This document shows, piece after piece, positions 19,725 through 28,731 of a stretch of DNA of 64,000 nucleotides. The DNA lies in assembly GCF_021729075.1 (NCBI RefSeq), contig NZ_JAJSAQ010000001.1, positions 195,997 through 259,996 on the forward strand, given 5' to 3'. The notes below the pieces were generated by a model. It made no database searches. It was not told the origin of the DNA and saw only the letters and a list, made by a program, of their open reading frames with translations. The stretch is from Microbulbifer guangxiensis (lineage in GTDB: Bacteria > Pseudomonadota > Gammaproteobacteria > Pseudomonadales > Cellvibrionaceae). Both the position numbers and the translations under genes were made by a program. How positions within the stretch are numbered: the first letter of the stretch is position 1; each line of letters starts with the position of its first letter.

Positions 19725-20726
19725 TCAATTTGCCCCGATACGTGCTGCCAGCTCGATGGTGCGATTGGCATAACCCCATTCATTGTCATACCAGGCATAG
19801 AGCTTGACCTGGGTGTCGTTGACCACCATCGTCGACAGGGCATCGATGATGCTGGAGCGGGGGTCGGTTCGGTAATCGATACTGACCAGCGGGCGTTCCT
19901 CGTAGCCGAGGATCCCCCTGAGTTCACCTTCCGCAGCACTGCGAAACATCGCGTTTACCGCCTCGGCGGTGGTTTTCTTCTCCACCTCGAAAACACAATC
20001 GGTGAGTGAGGCGTTCGCCAGCGGTACCCTGACCGCATGGCCGTTCAGCTTGCCTTTGAGTTCAGGGAAAATTTCGGTAATGGCGCTGGCGCTGCCGGTG
20101 GTCGTTGGAATCAGGCTCATGCCGCAGGCCCGGGCCCGGCGCAGGTCCTTGTGTGGTGCATCCAGGATCACCTGGGTATTGGTGATGTCGTGGATCGTGG
20201 TCATGGAGCCGTGGCGGATCCCCAGTTGCTCGTGAAGCACTTTCACGACCGGTGCCAGGCAATTGGTGGTGCAGGAGGCGGCAGTCACCACCTTGTGCCT
20301 GCCCGGCTCGTAAAGATGATCGTTAACCCCGAGAACAATGTTCAATACATCGGGATCCTTCACCGGCGCCGTAACCACTACCCGTTTTACACCCTGCTGC
20401 AGGTAGGCCTCAAGCAACTCTCTGTCCCGCATCCTGCCGGAAGCCTCGATGACCAGGTCGCAGCCGGACCAGTCGGTATCATTGATGGCAGTGTTGCGGG
20501 TACAGCGAATACGATGCCCGCCGACGGCGATGGAATCCCCGTCGGCCGATGCCTCGTGCCTGCAGCGCCCGTGTACGGAATCGAAGTTGAGCAGGTGGGC
20601 GAGGGTGGCTGCATCGGCGGCGGGATCATTGATGTGGCAGAACTTCAGCGCCGGATTATCCAGCCCGGCCCGCAGTGCCAGGCGGCCAATACGTCCAAAG
20701 CCATTGATCCCGATTTTGATCGCCAT
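19725..20726 (-). CDS. ArsJ-associated glyceraldehyde-3-phosphate dehydrogenase
   Basis: A 333-residue GAPDH. The NAD-binding motif INGFGRIGR lies at residues 7-15, the catalytic Cys is C152 in SCTTNC, and the general-base His is H178 in TIHDITNTQ. With arsenate it would form 1-arseno-3-phosphoglycerate for export by ArsJ. Its place between arsR and arsJ argues for this role over central glycolysis, although glycolytic use cannot be excluded. AGGAGAG lies just before the ATG. It starts 60 nt after the arsR stop. Confidence 0.93.
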   Translation of the reverse strand: MAIKIGINGFGRIGRLALRAGLDNPALKFCHINDPAADAATLAHLLNFDSVHGRCRHEASADGDSIAVGGHRIRCTRNTAINDTDWSGCDLVIEASGRMRDRELLEAYLQQGVKRVVVTAPVKDPDVLNIVLGVNDHLYEPGRHKVVTAASCTTNCLAPVVKVLHEQLGIRHGSMTTIHDITNTQVILDAPHKDLRRARACGMSLIPTTTGSASAITEIFPELKGKLNGHAVRVPLANASLTDCVFEVEKKTTAEAVNAMFRSAAEGELRGILGYEERPLVSIDYRTDPRSSIIDALSTMVVNDTQVKLYAWYDNEWGYANRTIELAARIGAN

Positions 20727-20786
20727 GTCTTCCTCTCCTTGTTGAAGGGTCCCTGATTTCAGCCTAGTGGGAGTTTCCCGGAACAG

Positions 20787-21134
20787 TCAGCCTGCGCAGC
20801 ACTGCATTCGCTCGGGCCGGTTGCCCATGCGCGCGAGCCTTGCCAGATCCTGCAGGTGCGGTGAAGGTGCTTGTTTGCGGGTAAGTTCGATCACCTCCCT
20901 CGCCCAGGAATCCAGTGAGCCGGCAAGTCGATAGAAAATCCACCGCCCGCGGCGCTGATCGTCGAGAAGCCCGGCCTCCCGGAGGAGCGCCAGGTGGCGG
21001 GAAATTTTGGGCTGCCCTGCATGCAGGGCTTCGGTCAGTTCGCAGACGCAGAGTTCACTTTCAGCTGCCAGTAACAACAGGATCCTCAGGCGGGTCTCCT
21101 CGCCCAGATGCCGGTATAAATGCAGTGGTTCCAT
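20787..21134 (-). CDS. arsR: ArsR-type arsenic-responsive repressor
   Basis: A 115-residue winged-helix repressor. Metal-site Cys residues are C29 and C31 in ELCVCELTEAL, and a Cys pair lies near the C-terminus (QCCAG). The recognition helix is in HAGQPKISRHLALLREAGLL. It likely represses the arsR-GAPDH-arsJ operon until trivalent arsenic binds. An inverted repeat 38 bases upstream is a good operator candidate. Confidence 0.93.
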   Translation of the reverse strand: MEPLHLYRHLGEETRLRILLLLAAESELCVCELTEALHAGQPKISRHLALLREAGLLDDQRRGRWIFYRLAGSLDSWAREVIELTRKQAPSPHLQDLARLARMGNRPERMQCCAG

Positions 21135-21171
21135 CGCGCGTGACCTGACTGGCGGTGATCTGTCTGTGCAT

Positions 21172-21195
21172 CATATATGGATAACCAGATATATG
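21172..21195 (-). promoter_or_regulatory. Candidate ArsR operator
   Basis: Perfect 7-nt inverted repeat CATATAT/ATATATG separated by 10 bases, upstream of arsR in otherwise GC-rich DNA. The AT-rich arms could also form the -10 region of the ars promoter, as in other autoregulated arsR operons. Confidence 0.55.
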
Positions 21196-21382
21196 GGAAG
21201 CCGAATATGTTTGCTAGGTGCATGAGAGCTAAAGCGCGGCTGGAGCGGCTGGCCTGATCGTTACCGCTGCGAATTCGCGACAGAGGGGACCCTTTGTCCG
21301 GATTGAGGGATTGGCGAGCGATCCGATGTCTGGTGAAGCGGAAAGGGGGGCAGGGGTGCCGCGAGGGCACCCCAGTATTCAG

Positions 21383-22198
21383 TCAGAGCTGGAATTCTGC
21401 CCACACCGGCGCGTGATCGCTGGGACGCTCCATCCCGCGAATGTCATAGTCCACTCCGGCGCCGGTGCAGCGCTCGGCGAGAAAGCGGGTGGCGAGGATC
21501 AGGTCGATGCGCAGCCCCCGCTTGGGATCCCGGTCGAAACCACGGCTGCGGTAGTCAAACCAGCTGAAGACGTCATCGGTTTCTGGGTGTAGCTGACGGT
21601 AGGTGTCGGCCAGCCCCCAGTCCTCGACTTTCTGCAGCCACTCCCGTTCTTCGGGGAGGAAGCTGCATTTGCCGTCTCTCAGCCAGCGCTTGCGGTTGGG
21701 CTCGCCGATGCCGATATCGAGATCGGTTGGGGAGATATTCATGTCACCGATGACCAGTACCGGTGCATCAGCCTTACAGTGCTTGTCCAGGTAGTTGCTC
21801 AGGTCCGAGTAGTACTTGCGTTTGGCCGGGAACTTGACCGGGTGCTCGCGGTTCTCCCCCTGAGGGAAGTACCCATTGATCACAGTCAGTGGTTCGGGAG
21901 TGCCGATATCGAATTTTCCGGTTACCAACCGGCGTTGGGCCTCAGTCCCGTCGTCGGGAAAACCGAATTGCTGATCGATAAATGGCAACTTCGAGAGCAT
22001 CGCTACACCGTAGTGGGTCTTCTGCCCGAAGAAGATCACTTCGTAGCCGAGATCCCGGATTACGTCGACGGGAAACTCCTCGTCGGTAACCTTGGTTTCC
22101 TGCAGGCCGATGATGTCCGGCGCATGGCGATCCACGAGCGCTTCCAGCTGATGCAGGCGTGCACGAATGCTGTTGACGTTAAAGGAAACGACTTTCAC
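21383..22198 (-). CDS. xthA: Exodeoxyribonuclease III
   Basis: DNA-repair AP endonuclease and 3'-5' exonuclease of 271 residues. Family motifs present: [20 protein letters not shown] (metal-binding Glu), [26 protein letters not shown], and the catalytic end RIDLILAT and [11 protein letters not shown]. The GTG at 22198 gives [10 protein letters not shown], matching the E. coli start, with GGGGGAGA just before it; a longer frame upstream is unlikely. It lies downstream of prc but behind a terminator. A GGGGTGCC/GGCACCCC hairpin follows at 21353-21373 without a T-run. Confidence 0.95.
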   Translation of the reverse strand: MKVVSFNVNSIRARLHQLEALVDRHAPDIIGLQETKVTDEEFPVDVIRDLGYEVIFFGQKTHYGVAMLSKLPFIDQQFGFPDDGTEAQRRLVTGKFDIGTPEPLTVINGYFPQGENREHPVKFPAKRKYYSDLSNYLDKHCKADAPVLVIGDMNISPTDLDIGIGEPNRKRWLRDGKCSFLPEEREWLQKVEDWGLADTYRQLHPETDDVFSWFDYRSRGFDRDPKRGLRIDLILATRFLAERCTGAGVDYDIRGMERPSDHAPVWAEFQL

Positions 22199-22210
22199 TT
22201 CTCTCCCCCA

Positions 22211-22240
22211 AAAATAAAAAAGGCCGGGCGCACCCAACCT
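22211..22240 (-). terminator. Rho-independent terminator after prc
   Basis: On the minus strand, an 8-bp stem (22240-22233 with 22228-22221, two G-T pairs) and loop TGCG, followed by six T, then A and more T. It separates prc from xthA. Confidence 0.7.
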
Positions 22241-22320
22241 GTTAGTCGTTCAAGTTTTTTTCACGTTATGGAAACTGATTCCCGGGCGACAGGAAATCTC
22301 CCTGCCGCCCAGGTCAGTTG

Positions 22321-24426
22321 TCAGAAGTTGGCGACCTGAGGCGGTGTTTTGGCTCGTTTTCCTGCCAGGCCGATAAAGTCGGCCATGATGAAACCGGCCT
22401 CGTTCAGTATCGGATCATTCTCCAGCTTGATCTCCACCGGGCCACCAATGGTGGCAACTTCCTCTGATTCGCTCTTCTCATAGGCCTCGAAGTTCTCATA
22501 GGGCTCGAGACCCTTGGCGGTACGGCGCTGGTTTTCCATCGCGAGCATCTCTTGGTTCAGCTCCTCCCGTTCCTGTTTGCGGGCGAGCTCGTTCAGCGAT
22601 ACGAACTTGCGATCGGACTGTTCGCGTTCAAGACGGAACTGGTCGCGCAGGAAGACGAAGTCCGGATCGGAAGCCGTCCTCTGGTTGTGCTTGGTCACCA
22701 GATCCGGCAACAGCTCTTTCAGGTTGAAATACTTCGCATGCTTCACCGCATGGATGCGATCCCAGGGCAGGGCAGTGTCATACGCGCTTTCCCCCACGCT
22801 TTCGGCATCGATCAGCTGTGGCATGGGGATGTCTGGCACCACACCAGCATGCTGGGTACTGTCGCCGGAAACCCGGTAGAACTTGGACTGGGTGATCTTG
22901 AGCTGACCCTCCTTGAGCGGTGCCATTGTCTGCACCGTGCCTTTGCCGAAAGACTGGTTGCCCACCACCAGGCCGCGGTTGTAGTCCTGGATCGCGCCGG
23001 CAAAGATTTCGGACGCGGACGCAGACAGGCGGTTGATCAGCACCATTAGCGGGCCGCGATACATGGCCCGTGAGCGGGAGCGGTTGTGTCGGGATATCTG
23101 CTCATTTGCATGGCGGATCTGCACCACCGGGCCCTGGTCGATGAACAGGTCGGTCAGCATGGTGGCTTCCTGCAGGGAGCCGCCACCATTATTGCGCAGG
23201 TCGAGGATAATGCCGTCGACACCTTCCTCTTTGAGTTCACTCAGCAGCCGGGCTACATCGCGGGTGGTGCTCTTGTAATTGGGGTCGCGACGGCGATAGG
23301 CCTCGAAGTCGATGTAAAAAGTCGGCAGGTTGATCACACCGATCTTGAAGGTTTCATTACCGTCAGAGAACTCGAAAGTGGCCTTCTTGGCGGCCTGGTC
23401 CTCAAGCTTCACCTTGCTGCGCTTGATCAGGATGGTGCGGTGGGTGCCATCGCTACCTGAGGGGATGGTCTCCAGACGCACGTAGGTGCCCGCGGCACCG
23501 CGAATCAGGTCGACGACATCATCGAGGCGCCAGCCCACCACATCGACCATTTCACCGTCTTCATCCTGTCCAACGGCCACGATCTTGTCGTTGGGTTTGA
23601 TCTTTCCGGTGCGGTCCGCGGGCCCACCGGCCACGAGGCGGGCGACCTTGGTGTACTCGTCTTCCATCTGCAACACGGCGCCGATGCCCTCGAGGGAGAG
23701 GGACATGCTCATGTTGAAGTTTTCCAGCGACCGCGGTGACAGGTAGTTGCTGTGCGGGTCGTACAGGCGGGTGAGTGAGTTCATGTACAGCTCGAAGACA
23801 TCGTCACTATTCTGCTGCTTGATGCGCTTCAGCTGCCCCTGGTAGCGCCGGGTCAGCAGGTCCTGGATCTCCTCATCGGTCTTACCGGTCAGGCGCAGGT
23901 TGAGGATGCTGGACTTGAGGCGCTTGCGCCAGAGCTCATCTGCCTCGCTGATGGAAGAAGGCCAGGCGCTGTCTTCCCGGTCCAGTAACAGGTTCTCGTC
24001 ACGAGTGAAATCAAACTGTGGCAGGCCCTTCTCCAGCTGGGAAACAATGTTTTCCAGGCGGTCGTTCAGGCGCAGGCGATACCGGTTATAGATATCGAAA
24101 CCAGCCTCTACTTTTCCGGCGCGCAACTGGTCATCCAGCTGGTTGCGCAGCTGGCGAAATTCAGCGATGTCAGAGGCGAGGAAGTAGCTTCGCGTGGGGT
24201 CCAGCGCATCGATGTACTCGTCCCACAGCTCACCAGACATTTCATCGCCCACTTTGAGCTTGTTGTAGTGCAGCAGCTCGAGTTTGTCGACGATCTCCCC
24301 GGCAGTGCCGCCATGGCCCTCTTTCGGTAGCAGTGCATCGACCTCGGCCAGAGTGGCGCAGGGCAGGGCAACCAGGGTTGTGAGCAGCAATCCTGAGAAA
24401 AGCGTGGCGATCCGATTGGTCAGCAT
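22321..24426 (-). CDS. prc: Tail-specific periplasmic protease Prc
   Basis: S41 family serine protease of 701 residues that trims C-terminal tails and turns over envelope proteins. A signal peptide (MLTNRIATLFSGLLLTTLVA) is followed by the N-terminal helical domain, a PDZ domain (LEGIGAVLQMEDEYTKVARLVAGGPADRTGKI spans it) and the protease core. The core has the Ser/Lys dyad region LSASASEIFAGAI and NQSFGKGTVQ. A C-terminal helical DUF3340-like part follows. ATG 24426 is preferred because it places the signal peptide at the N-terminus; the frame is open to 24471. Confidence 0.95.
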   Translation of the reverse strand: MLTNRIATLFSGLLLTTLVALPCATLAEVDALLPKEGHGGTAGEIVDKLELLHYNKLKVGDEMSGELWDEYIDALDPTRSYFLASDIAEFRQLRNQLDDQLRAGKVEAGFDIYNRYRLRLNDRLENIVSQLEKGLPQFDFTRDENLLLDREDSAWPSSISEADELWRKRLKSSILNLRLTGKTDEEIQDLLTRRYQGQLKRIKQQNSDDVFELYMNSLTRLYDPHSNYLSPRSLENFNMSMSLSLEGIGAVLQMEDEYTKVARLVAGGPADRTGKIKPNDKIVAVGQDEDGEMVDVVGWRLDDVVDLIRGAAGTYVRLETIPSGSDGTHRTILIKRSKVKLEDQAAKKATFEFSDGNETFKIGVINLPTFYIDFEAYRRRDPNYKSTTRDVARLLSELKEEGVDGIILDLRNNGGGSLQEATMLTDLFIDQGPVVQIRHANEQISRHNRSRSRAMYRGPLMVLINRLSASASEIFAGAIQDYNRGLVVGNQSFGKGTVQTMAPLKEGQLKITQSKFYRVSGDSTQHAGVVPDIPMPQLIDAESVGESAYDTALPWDRIHAVKHAKYFNLKELLPDLVTKHNQRTASDPDFVFLRDQFRLEREQSDRKFVSLNELARKQEREELNQEMLAMENQRRTAKGLEPYENFEAYEKSESEEVATIGGPVEIKLENDPILNEAGFIMADFIGLAGKRAKTPPQVANF

Positions 24427-24776
24427 AAGGAGTCTCTTTATACGTCCTACTTCAAGGCGCCCCACGACCATAACCCGAGGGGCGTGGTCATGGCGACTTA
24501 TAGCTTAGGACAAGTATAAAGGCTGAAAGCTCCAAAAGGCATGGAACGCCTCCAATACAGGATGAATGGTGTCGGGCGACCGGGTTGCGGAAAACAAACT
24601 TGCACAATAAGAACAAATTATGCACGAACTTCCCATATTGGATGGGGGGAAGTACGGGCTACAGGGTCGAGAGGCGAGTGCGCTGCCTGAAATTTGACCG
24701 CCAGGAGTGTGTGTCTCGCGGGTCACATACCGGGTGGCCGGATCAGGCCTCTCGGTCATCAGATGGCCTTGTGGGA
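24427..24776. other. Intergenic region upstream of prc
   Basis: No gene is visible in these 350 bases. On the minus strand a TATAAG box lies near 24501. A hairpin with stem CGCCCC/GGGGCG (24458-24463 and 24479-24484) sits in the presumed prc leader. The rest shows nothing I can name. Confidence 0.4.
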
Positions 24777-25490
24777 TCAGGAATCTACCGGATGGGTGAA
24801 GATATAGCCCGATCCCCAGGCGGTTTTGATGGTATCCGGTGCGCGGGCGTTGTCCCCCAGCTTGCGCCGCAAACGGCTGACATGGGAGTCAATGCTGCGG
24901 TCGAAAGGGAAGCTGTCGCGCCCTTTGGTGAGGTCGAGAAGCCTGTCGCGGCTCAGGGGAGTCTGGGGGTTCTGTACAAAGGCCAGTAACAGTGCAGTCT
25001 CACTGGTCGACAGCGCCACCAGTTCACCACTGGGGGCGTGGAGCTCCATCCGGGCCGGATGAAAGCGCCAGCTGTTGAACGAGAAGATCCGCGGTTGCTC
25101 CCGTAGCGGGTCCCGGCGGACCCGGCGCAACACAGCTTTAACCCGGGCCAGTAATTCGCGGCTTGAATAGGGTTTGCCGACAAAGTCATCCGCACCCAGC
25201 TCCAAACCCAGCACCCGGTCGATTTCGTCGTTACGCGCCGTTACGACGATGACCGGGACTGCATTGTCGTGACTGCAAAGCTCCCGACATAACTGAAAGC
25301 CATCTGCGCCCGGGACTTCCACATCCAGGATAATCAGGTCAGCCTGGTGCGACATCAGGCTGCCGGGTGTGAGGTCTGTGCCGTCCTCCTCGAATACTGT
25401 ATGTCCGGCTTGCCGCAGGTGACTCGCCAATGCTGCACGGTCATCTGCGCTGGCGTCCAGTAACACGATAGATGCTGTACCGATACTCAT
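24777..25490 (-). CDS. Orphan OmpR-type response regulator
   Basis: A 237-residue regulator with a receiver domain (about residues 1-120; phosphoacceptor Asp in LIILDVEVPGADG, Thr in VIVVTARN, Lys in FVGKPYSSREL) and a C-terminal winged helix (DSFPFDRSIDSHVSRLRRKLG and GSGYIFT). The acidic pocket near the N-terminus reads LLDASADDR. ATG 25490 has AAGG upstream. No sensor kinase is adjacent. The gene is divergent from the Mrp antiporter operon, which makes that operon a possible target; this is inference. Confidence 0.92.
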   Translation of the reverse strand: MSIGTASIVLLDASADDRAALASHLRQAGHTVFEEDGTDLTPGSLMSHQADLIILDVEVPGADGFQLCRELCSHDNAVPVIVVTARNDEIDRVLGLELGADDFVGKPYSSRELLARVKAVLRRVRRDPLREQPRIFSFNSWRFHPARMELHAPSGELVALSTSETALLLAFVQNPQTPLSRDRLLDLTKGRDSFPFDRSIDSHVSRLRRKLGDNARAPDTIKTAWGSGYIFTHPVDS

Positions 25491-25654
25491 TGGCTGGCCT
25501 TGAAGTGTATGGGGTCCATCCATTTGTGCTCGCTGGCAAAGCCTTTCATGTGGCAGGGGGCGGGCGGATGGATAGGCAGGTTTTGCGCTTGAGGCAGGTG
25601 CACTTGTTCAAACGCTGCCACACTTATTCACATTTGTGCCAATTTTTACCACAC

Positions 25655-25683
25655 TATTAATGCCAAAGTAATCGCATAACCAA
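25655..25683 (-). promoter_or_regulatory. Candidate promoter for the orphan response regulator
   Basis: On the minus strand TTGGTT (25683-25678), a 17-nt spacer and TTAATA (25660-25655), in an AT-rich stretch. It would leave a leader of about 160 nt. An inverted repeat CACA-TT-TGTG (25629-25638) lies just downstream. Confidence 0.35.
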
Positions 25684-25710
25684 TAAAAACTGGCCAATAA
25701 ACAGGCATTT

Positions 25711-26205
25711 ATGGCGAAGCAGCGGTCCTGCCCACGGCAATCGATCCGGCAACTCATTCACGCTCTGGCTTTTACCCGGCCAGCCCTCTGCAGCCTGCCC
25801 GCATCGGCCCTCGAAGATCTCGGGGCCGCCAGCCTCAGAACTTCCTGTAGCAACTCAGTCACCGGGACAGAACCTGTTTCCGGCGCTCCCCTGCAGACCC
25901 GCGGGGCCTGCATGAAGGGCTATTTTGCTGCCAGAGGTGCGGTGGTCGTCGCGGGAGAACGGCCCTCGGACCTTCGCGTTCGCGCAGTCAAGACGAGCGG
26001 AAACCGGCAGCCCGGGGCTGCTGAGGGTGAGCTGGCTGGCAGTGATCGTTTGCCGGTAGCGAACTCGTTGATGGATTTGGCTGCAGGTGTCGCGGCGAAC
26101 TCCCGAACCGGCCTGCCATCATCCGCCGGCGAGCTGGTGGAGCAGGTTCTCGAGCAGCACTTCCACTGTGGTAGAGGTCAGCGTGCAATGGAGAGAATGT
26201 CTTGA
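25711..26205 (+). CDS. Doubtful open frame upstream of the Mrp operon
   Basis: A 164-residue frame from ATG 25711 whose last four bases overlap the TTG start of mrpE. The translation matches nothing I recognise, has no membrane segment, and is rich in Ala, Gly and Ser with scattered Cys. Codon third positions are GC-rich, which is weakly in favour of coding. If it is not a gene, the whole 711-base gap between the regulator and mrpE (25491-26201) is non-coding leader or regulatory DNA. Confidence 0.3.
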   Translation: MAKQRSCPRQSIRQLIHALAFTRPALCSLPASALEDLGAASLRTSCSNSVTGTEPVSGAPLQTRGACMKGYFAARGAVVVAGERPSDLRVRAVKTSGNRQPGAAEGELAGSDRLPVANSLMDLAAGVAANSRTGLPSSAGELVEQVLEQHFHCGRGQRAMERMS

Positions 26206-26714
26206 AGACCGACAACCGCGGCCGGGCCGACAGGGCTGATGCGCACTACTCACTCTATCTGGTTGTGGTGCTGAGCGTCATCTGGCTGGGCAATTCCGGC
26301 CATTATTCGCCGCTGCTGCTGACCTTCGGAGTGGTTTCTGTGGCGCTGGTGGTCTGGATTGGCCGGCGCATGCAGGTGGTTGATGGTGAATCCCAACCGT
26401 TCCATCTTTCCCTCCGGTTGTTGGCTTATTACGGCTGGCTGTTGAGGAAGATCGTGGAAAGTAACATCAAGGTAGCGGCCTGTGCCTGGAAGGGCCCCAG
26501 GGCGATCAGCCCGGTGAGTGGCCGTGTTCCGTGCAGGTTGGAGTCCGATCTTTCCCGTGTCATCTACGCCAATTCCATTACGCTCACACCCGGTACGGTG
26601 ACAGTGTCCCTCGATGACGGCGAAGTGCTTGTGCATGCGCTGACGGAGTCCGGGCTGGCAGAGCTCCGTGAGGGAGAAATGGAGGGCCGCGTCGCGCGGT
26701 TGGAGCAGCCATGA
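26202..26714 (+). CDS. mrpE: Mrp antiporter subunit E
   Basis: A 170-residue membrane protein with two N-terminal hydrophobic segments (about residues 15-50) and a C-terminal domain. The family signature is visible at LLRKIVESNIKVAACAW and YANSITLTPGTVTVSLDDGEVLVHAL. It starts at TTG with GGAGA about 8 nt upstream and overlaps the next gene by ATGA. First of the nine-gene Mrp cluster exchanging Na+ or another cation for protons. Confidence 0.93.
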   Translation: MKTDNRGRADRADAHYSLYLVVVLSVIWLGNSGHYSPLLLTFGVVSVALVVWIGRRMQVVDGESQPFHLSLRLLAYYGWLLRKIVESNIKVAACAWKGPRAISPVSGRVPCRLESDLSRVIYANSITLTPGTVTVSLDDGEVLVHALTESGLAELREGEMEGRVARLEQP

Positions 26715-26983
26715 TCATTGCTACCGCAATTGCCCTGCTGGTAGTGATGGTGCTTGCCCTGGTGAGGGCCCTGCTGGGCCCGACTATTCACGACCGTATC
26801 CTGGCCGTGAATGTATTTGGAACGAAGACTGTGCTGCTGATCTCGGTAATCTGTTTTATCAGTGGCCGACCGGAGTTTCTTGATATTGCGCTGGTTTATG
26901 CACTGATCAACTTTGTCAGCATCATCGGGGTTCTCAAGTACTTCGAGTATCAGGGGCGCGATGAGAGGGAGGGGATGCAGTGA
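26711..26983 (+). CDS. mrpF: Mrp antiporter subunit F
   Basis: A 90-residue protein with three membrane helices; family residues in RALLGPTIHDRILAVNVFGTKT and FLDIALVYALINFVSIIGVLKY. It overlaps mrpE by ATGA and mrpG by GTGA. A small core subunit of the antiporter. Confidence 0.94.
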   Translation: MIIATAIALLVVMVLALVRALLGPTIHDRILAVNVFGTKTVLLISVICFISGRPEFLDIALVYALINFVSIIGVLKYFEYQGRDEREGMQ

Positions 26984-27372
26984 TTGATTCAGTGCTTGCC
27001 ATCCTCTCTGCCGTAATGCTGGGGTTGGGCGGTTTTTTTATGGTGTCCGGTGCTATTGGGTTGCTGCGCTTCCCGGATTTTTATTCGCGCATGCACGCTG
27101 CCAGCATGACCGACACCTTGGGGAGCTACCTGGTTGTCGGTGGATTGATGCTGACGGCTGGCTGGGGGCTGCCGCTGTTCAAGCTCGCTTTGATTCTGGT
27201 CTTTATTTTCTTTACCAGCCCGACGGCTGGACACGCACTCGCCAAGTCGGCGCAACACTGTGACTTGCGTCTCCCCGGTGGGGGAGCCAGCACAAAGAAA
27301 GCCGATAACGAGATCTCCGGCTCCGCACAAGGCCCGGACTCCCGGGACGTCGTCAGTGCTGATCGTGTTTGA
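26980..27372 (+). CDS. mrpG: Mrp antiporter subunit G
   Basis: A 130-residue protein; about the first 85 residues form the three-helix MrpG/PhaG domain (GAIGLLRFPDFYSRMHAASMTDTLG, then PTAGHALAKSAQ). A hydrophilic tail of about 40 residues follows and is longer than I expect. GTG start overlapping mrpF; the stop overlaps or abuts the start of the B subunit. Confidence 0.92.
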   Translation: MIDSVLAILSAVMLGLGGFFMVSGAIGLLRFPDFYSRMHAASMTDTLGSYLVVGGLMLTAGWGLPLFKLALILVFIFFTSPTAGHALAKSAQHCDLRLPGGGASTKKADNEISGSAQGPDSRDVVSADRV

Positions 27373-27389
27373 ATTCGGGGGTTGAACCT

Positions 27390-28388
27390 TTGGAGCTGAT
27401 ACTGGATATCGCACTGCTGTCACTGCTGCTGGTGACTGCAGTCTACATCGCCTGGACGCGCGATCTCTTCGCAGCGGTGATACTGGCAGGCATCTATGGC
27501 CTGCTCTCTGCCAGTTTTTTCATGAGCATGGGGGCGGTTGACGTTGCGTTTACCGAGGCAGCAGTCGGTGCAGGCATCTCGCCGCTGTTGATGTTGTCGA
27601 CGCTGGCCATCTGCGGACGGGCGCAGCGGGCAAATCCTCAGCGGGCGTTACTGGCGCTCCTCACCGTGGGTGTCGTCGGCGCACTGCTGATTACTGCCAC
27701 GCTGGAAATGCCGGCCTTCGGATCTCCCGATGCGCCGGCTCACCTGCATGTGGCACCGCGCTACATCGCGGACTCCATGCGCGAGATCGGTATCCCCAAT
27801 GTCGTCACCTCGGTGCTGGCCAGCTATCGCGCCTTTGACACCCTCGGTGAGGTGGTGGTGATTTTCACGGCGGGGCTGGGTGTGCTCTCCCTGCTGGGCT
27901 TGCGTGGCGACGTGCGGGAAGAGCCGATCCATTCTCCCATGGCGGAACCCTCGCACCTGGTGTTGCGTGTCGTGGGCAAGGTACTGATTCCGCCAATACT
28001 GCTCTTCGCTCTCTATGTGCAGTTTCACGGTGAGTACGGCCCCGGGGGCGGTTTCCAGGCCGGAGTGATCTTTGCCGTTGGCTTTATTCTCTATTCCCTG
28101 GTGTTTGGCCTGGAAGCCGTTGAGAAGATCGTCAACAGGGCTCTGGTCCAGGCCCTCGCGGCGGTCGGGGTGTTGATTTACGGTACGGTGGGCCTGCTGG
28201 GTATCGTCAGTGGCCGCAATTATCTCGATTACAGCGGGCTGGCGGGAGATTCCGTCGCTGGCCAGCATCTCGGCATCATCGCCATTGAGCTCGGGGTCGG
28301 GATCACCGTTGCCTCCGTGATGATGATCGTGTTCTTCGTGTTCTCTGCGCAACTCGCCAGGGGGAGGGCAGTCCCGCATGCTTCTTAG
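27390..28388 (+). CDS. mrpB: Mrp antiporter subunit B fused to an MrpA C-terminal-like domain
   Basis: About 332 residues in two parts. The first (to about residue 180) matches the C-terminal helices of MrpA/MbhD-MbhE (MGAVDVAFTEAAVGAGISPLL and SVLASYRAFDTLGEVVVIFTAG). The second is the MrpB domain (VQFHGEYGPGGGFQAGVIFAVGFILY). The TTG at 27390 has GGGGG at good spacing; a TTG at 27369 overlapping mrpG is the alternative. Splitting MrpA this way is typical of operons that carry only MrpD-type antiporter subunits, and of archaeal Mbh clusters. Confidence 0.9.
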   Translation: MELILDIALLSLLLVTAVYIAWTRDLFAAVILAGIYGLLSASFFMSMGAVDVAFTEAAVGAGISPLLMLSTLAICGRAQRANPQRALLALLTVGVVGALLITATLEMPAFGSPDAPAHLHVAPRYIADSMREIGIPNVVTSVLASYRAFDTLGEVVVIFTAGLGVLSLLGLRGDVREEPIHSPMAEPSHLVLRVVGKVLIPPILLFALYVQFHGEYGPGGGFQAGVIFAVGFILYSLVFGLEAVEKIVNRALVQALAAVGVLIYGTVGLLGIVSGRNYLDYSGLAGDSVAGQHLGIIAIELGVGITVASVMMIVFFVFSAQLARGRAVPHAS

Positions 28389-28731
28389 TGCGCTCTATAA
28401 CTACTGGGTCGTCATCCTGCTGATGATGACTGGTCTCTACATGGTGATCGCCCAGGGTAACCTGATCAAAAAGGTCATCGGGCTGAATATTTTCCAGACT
28501 TCGGTGTTTATCTTCTACATCAGCGTGGGCAAGGTGGCCGGTGGAAGTGCCCCGATCCTGAGCCAACTCACTACGGTGTATTCGAACCCGTTGCCTCATG
28601 TGCTCATCCTGACAGCCATTGTGGTGGGAATCGCCACCACGGCGCTGGCGCTGGCCCTGATCCTGCGGATCCGCCAGGCCTATGGCTCGGTGGAGGAACA
28701 GGACATTCTTGCGGGAGATGGCCAGTGCTGA
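28378..28731 (+). CDS. mrpC: Mrp antiporter subunit C
   Basis: A 117-residue three-helix protein homologous to NuoK, with MIAQGNLIKKVIGLNIFQTSVFIF and PLPHVLILTAIVVGIATTALALALIL. It overlaps both neighbours, showing tight coupling in the operon. Confidence 0.94.
   Translation: MLLSALYNYWVVILLMMTGLYMVIAQGNLIKKVIGLNIFQTSVFIFYISVGKVAGGSAPILSQLTTVYSNPLPHVLILTAIVVGIATTALALALILRIRQAYGSVEEQDILAGDGQC

Noticed and set aside
21353-21373. GGGGTGCC/GGCACCCC hairpin as a terminator of xthA
   Set aside because: Strong stem, but no clear T-run follows on the minus strand, so I mention it only under xthA.
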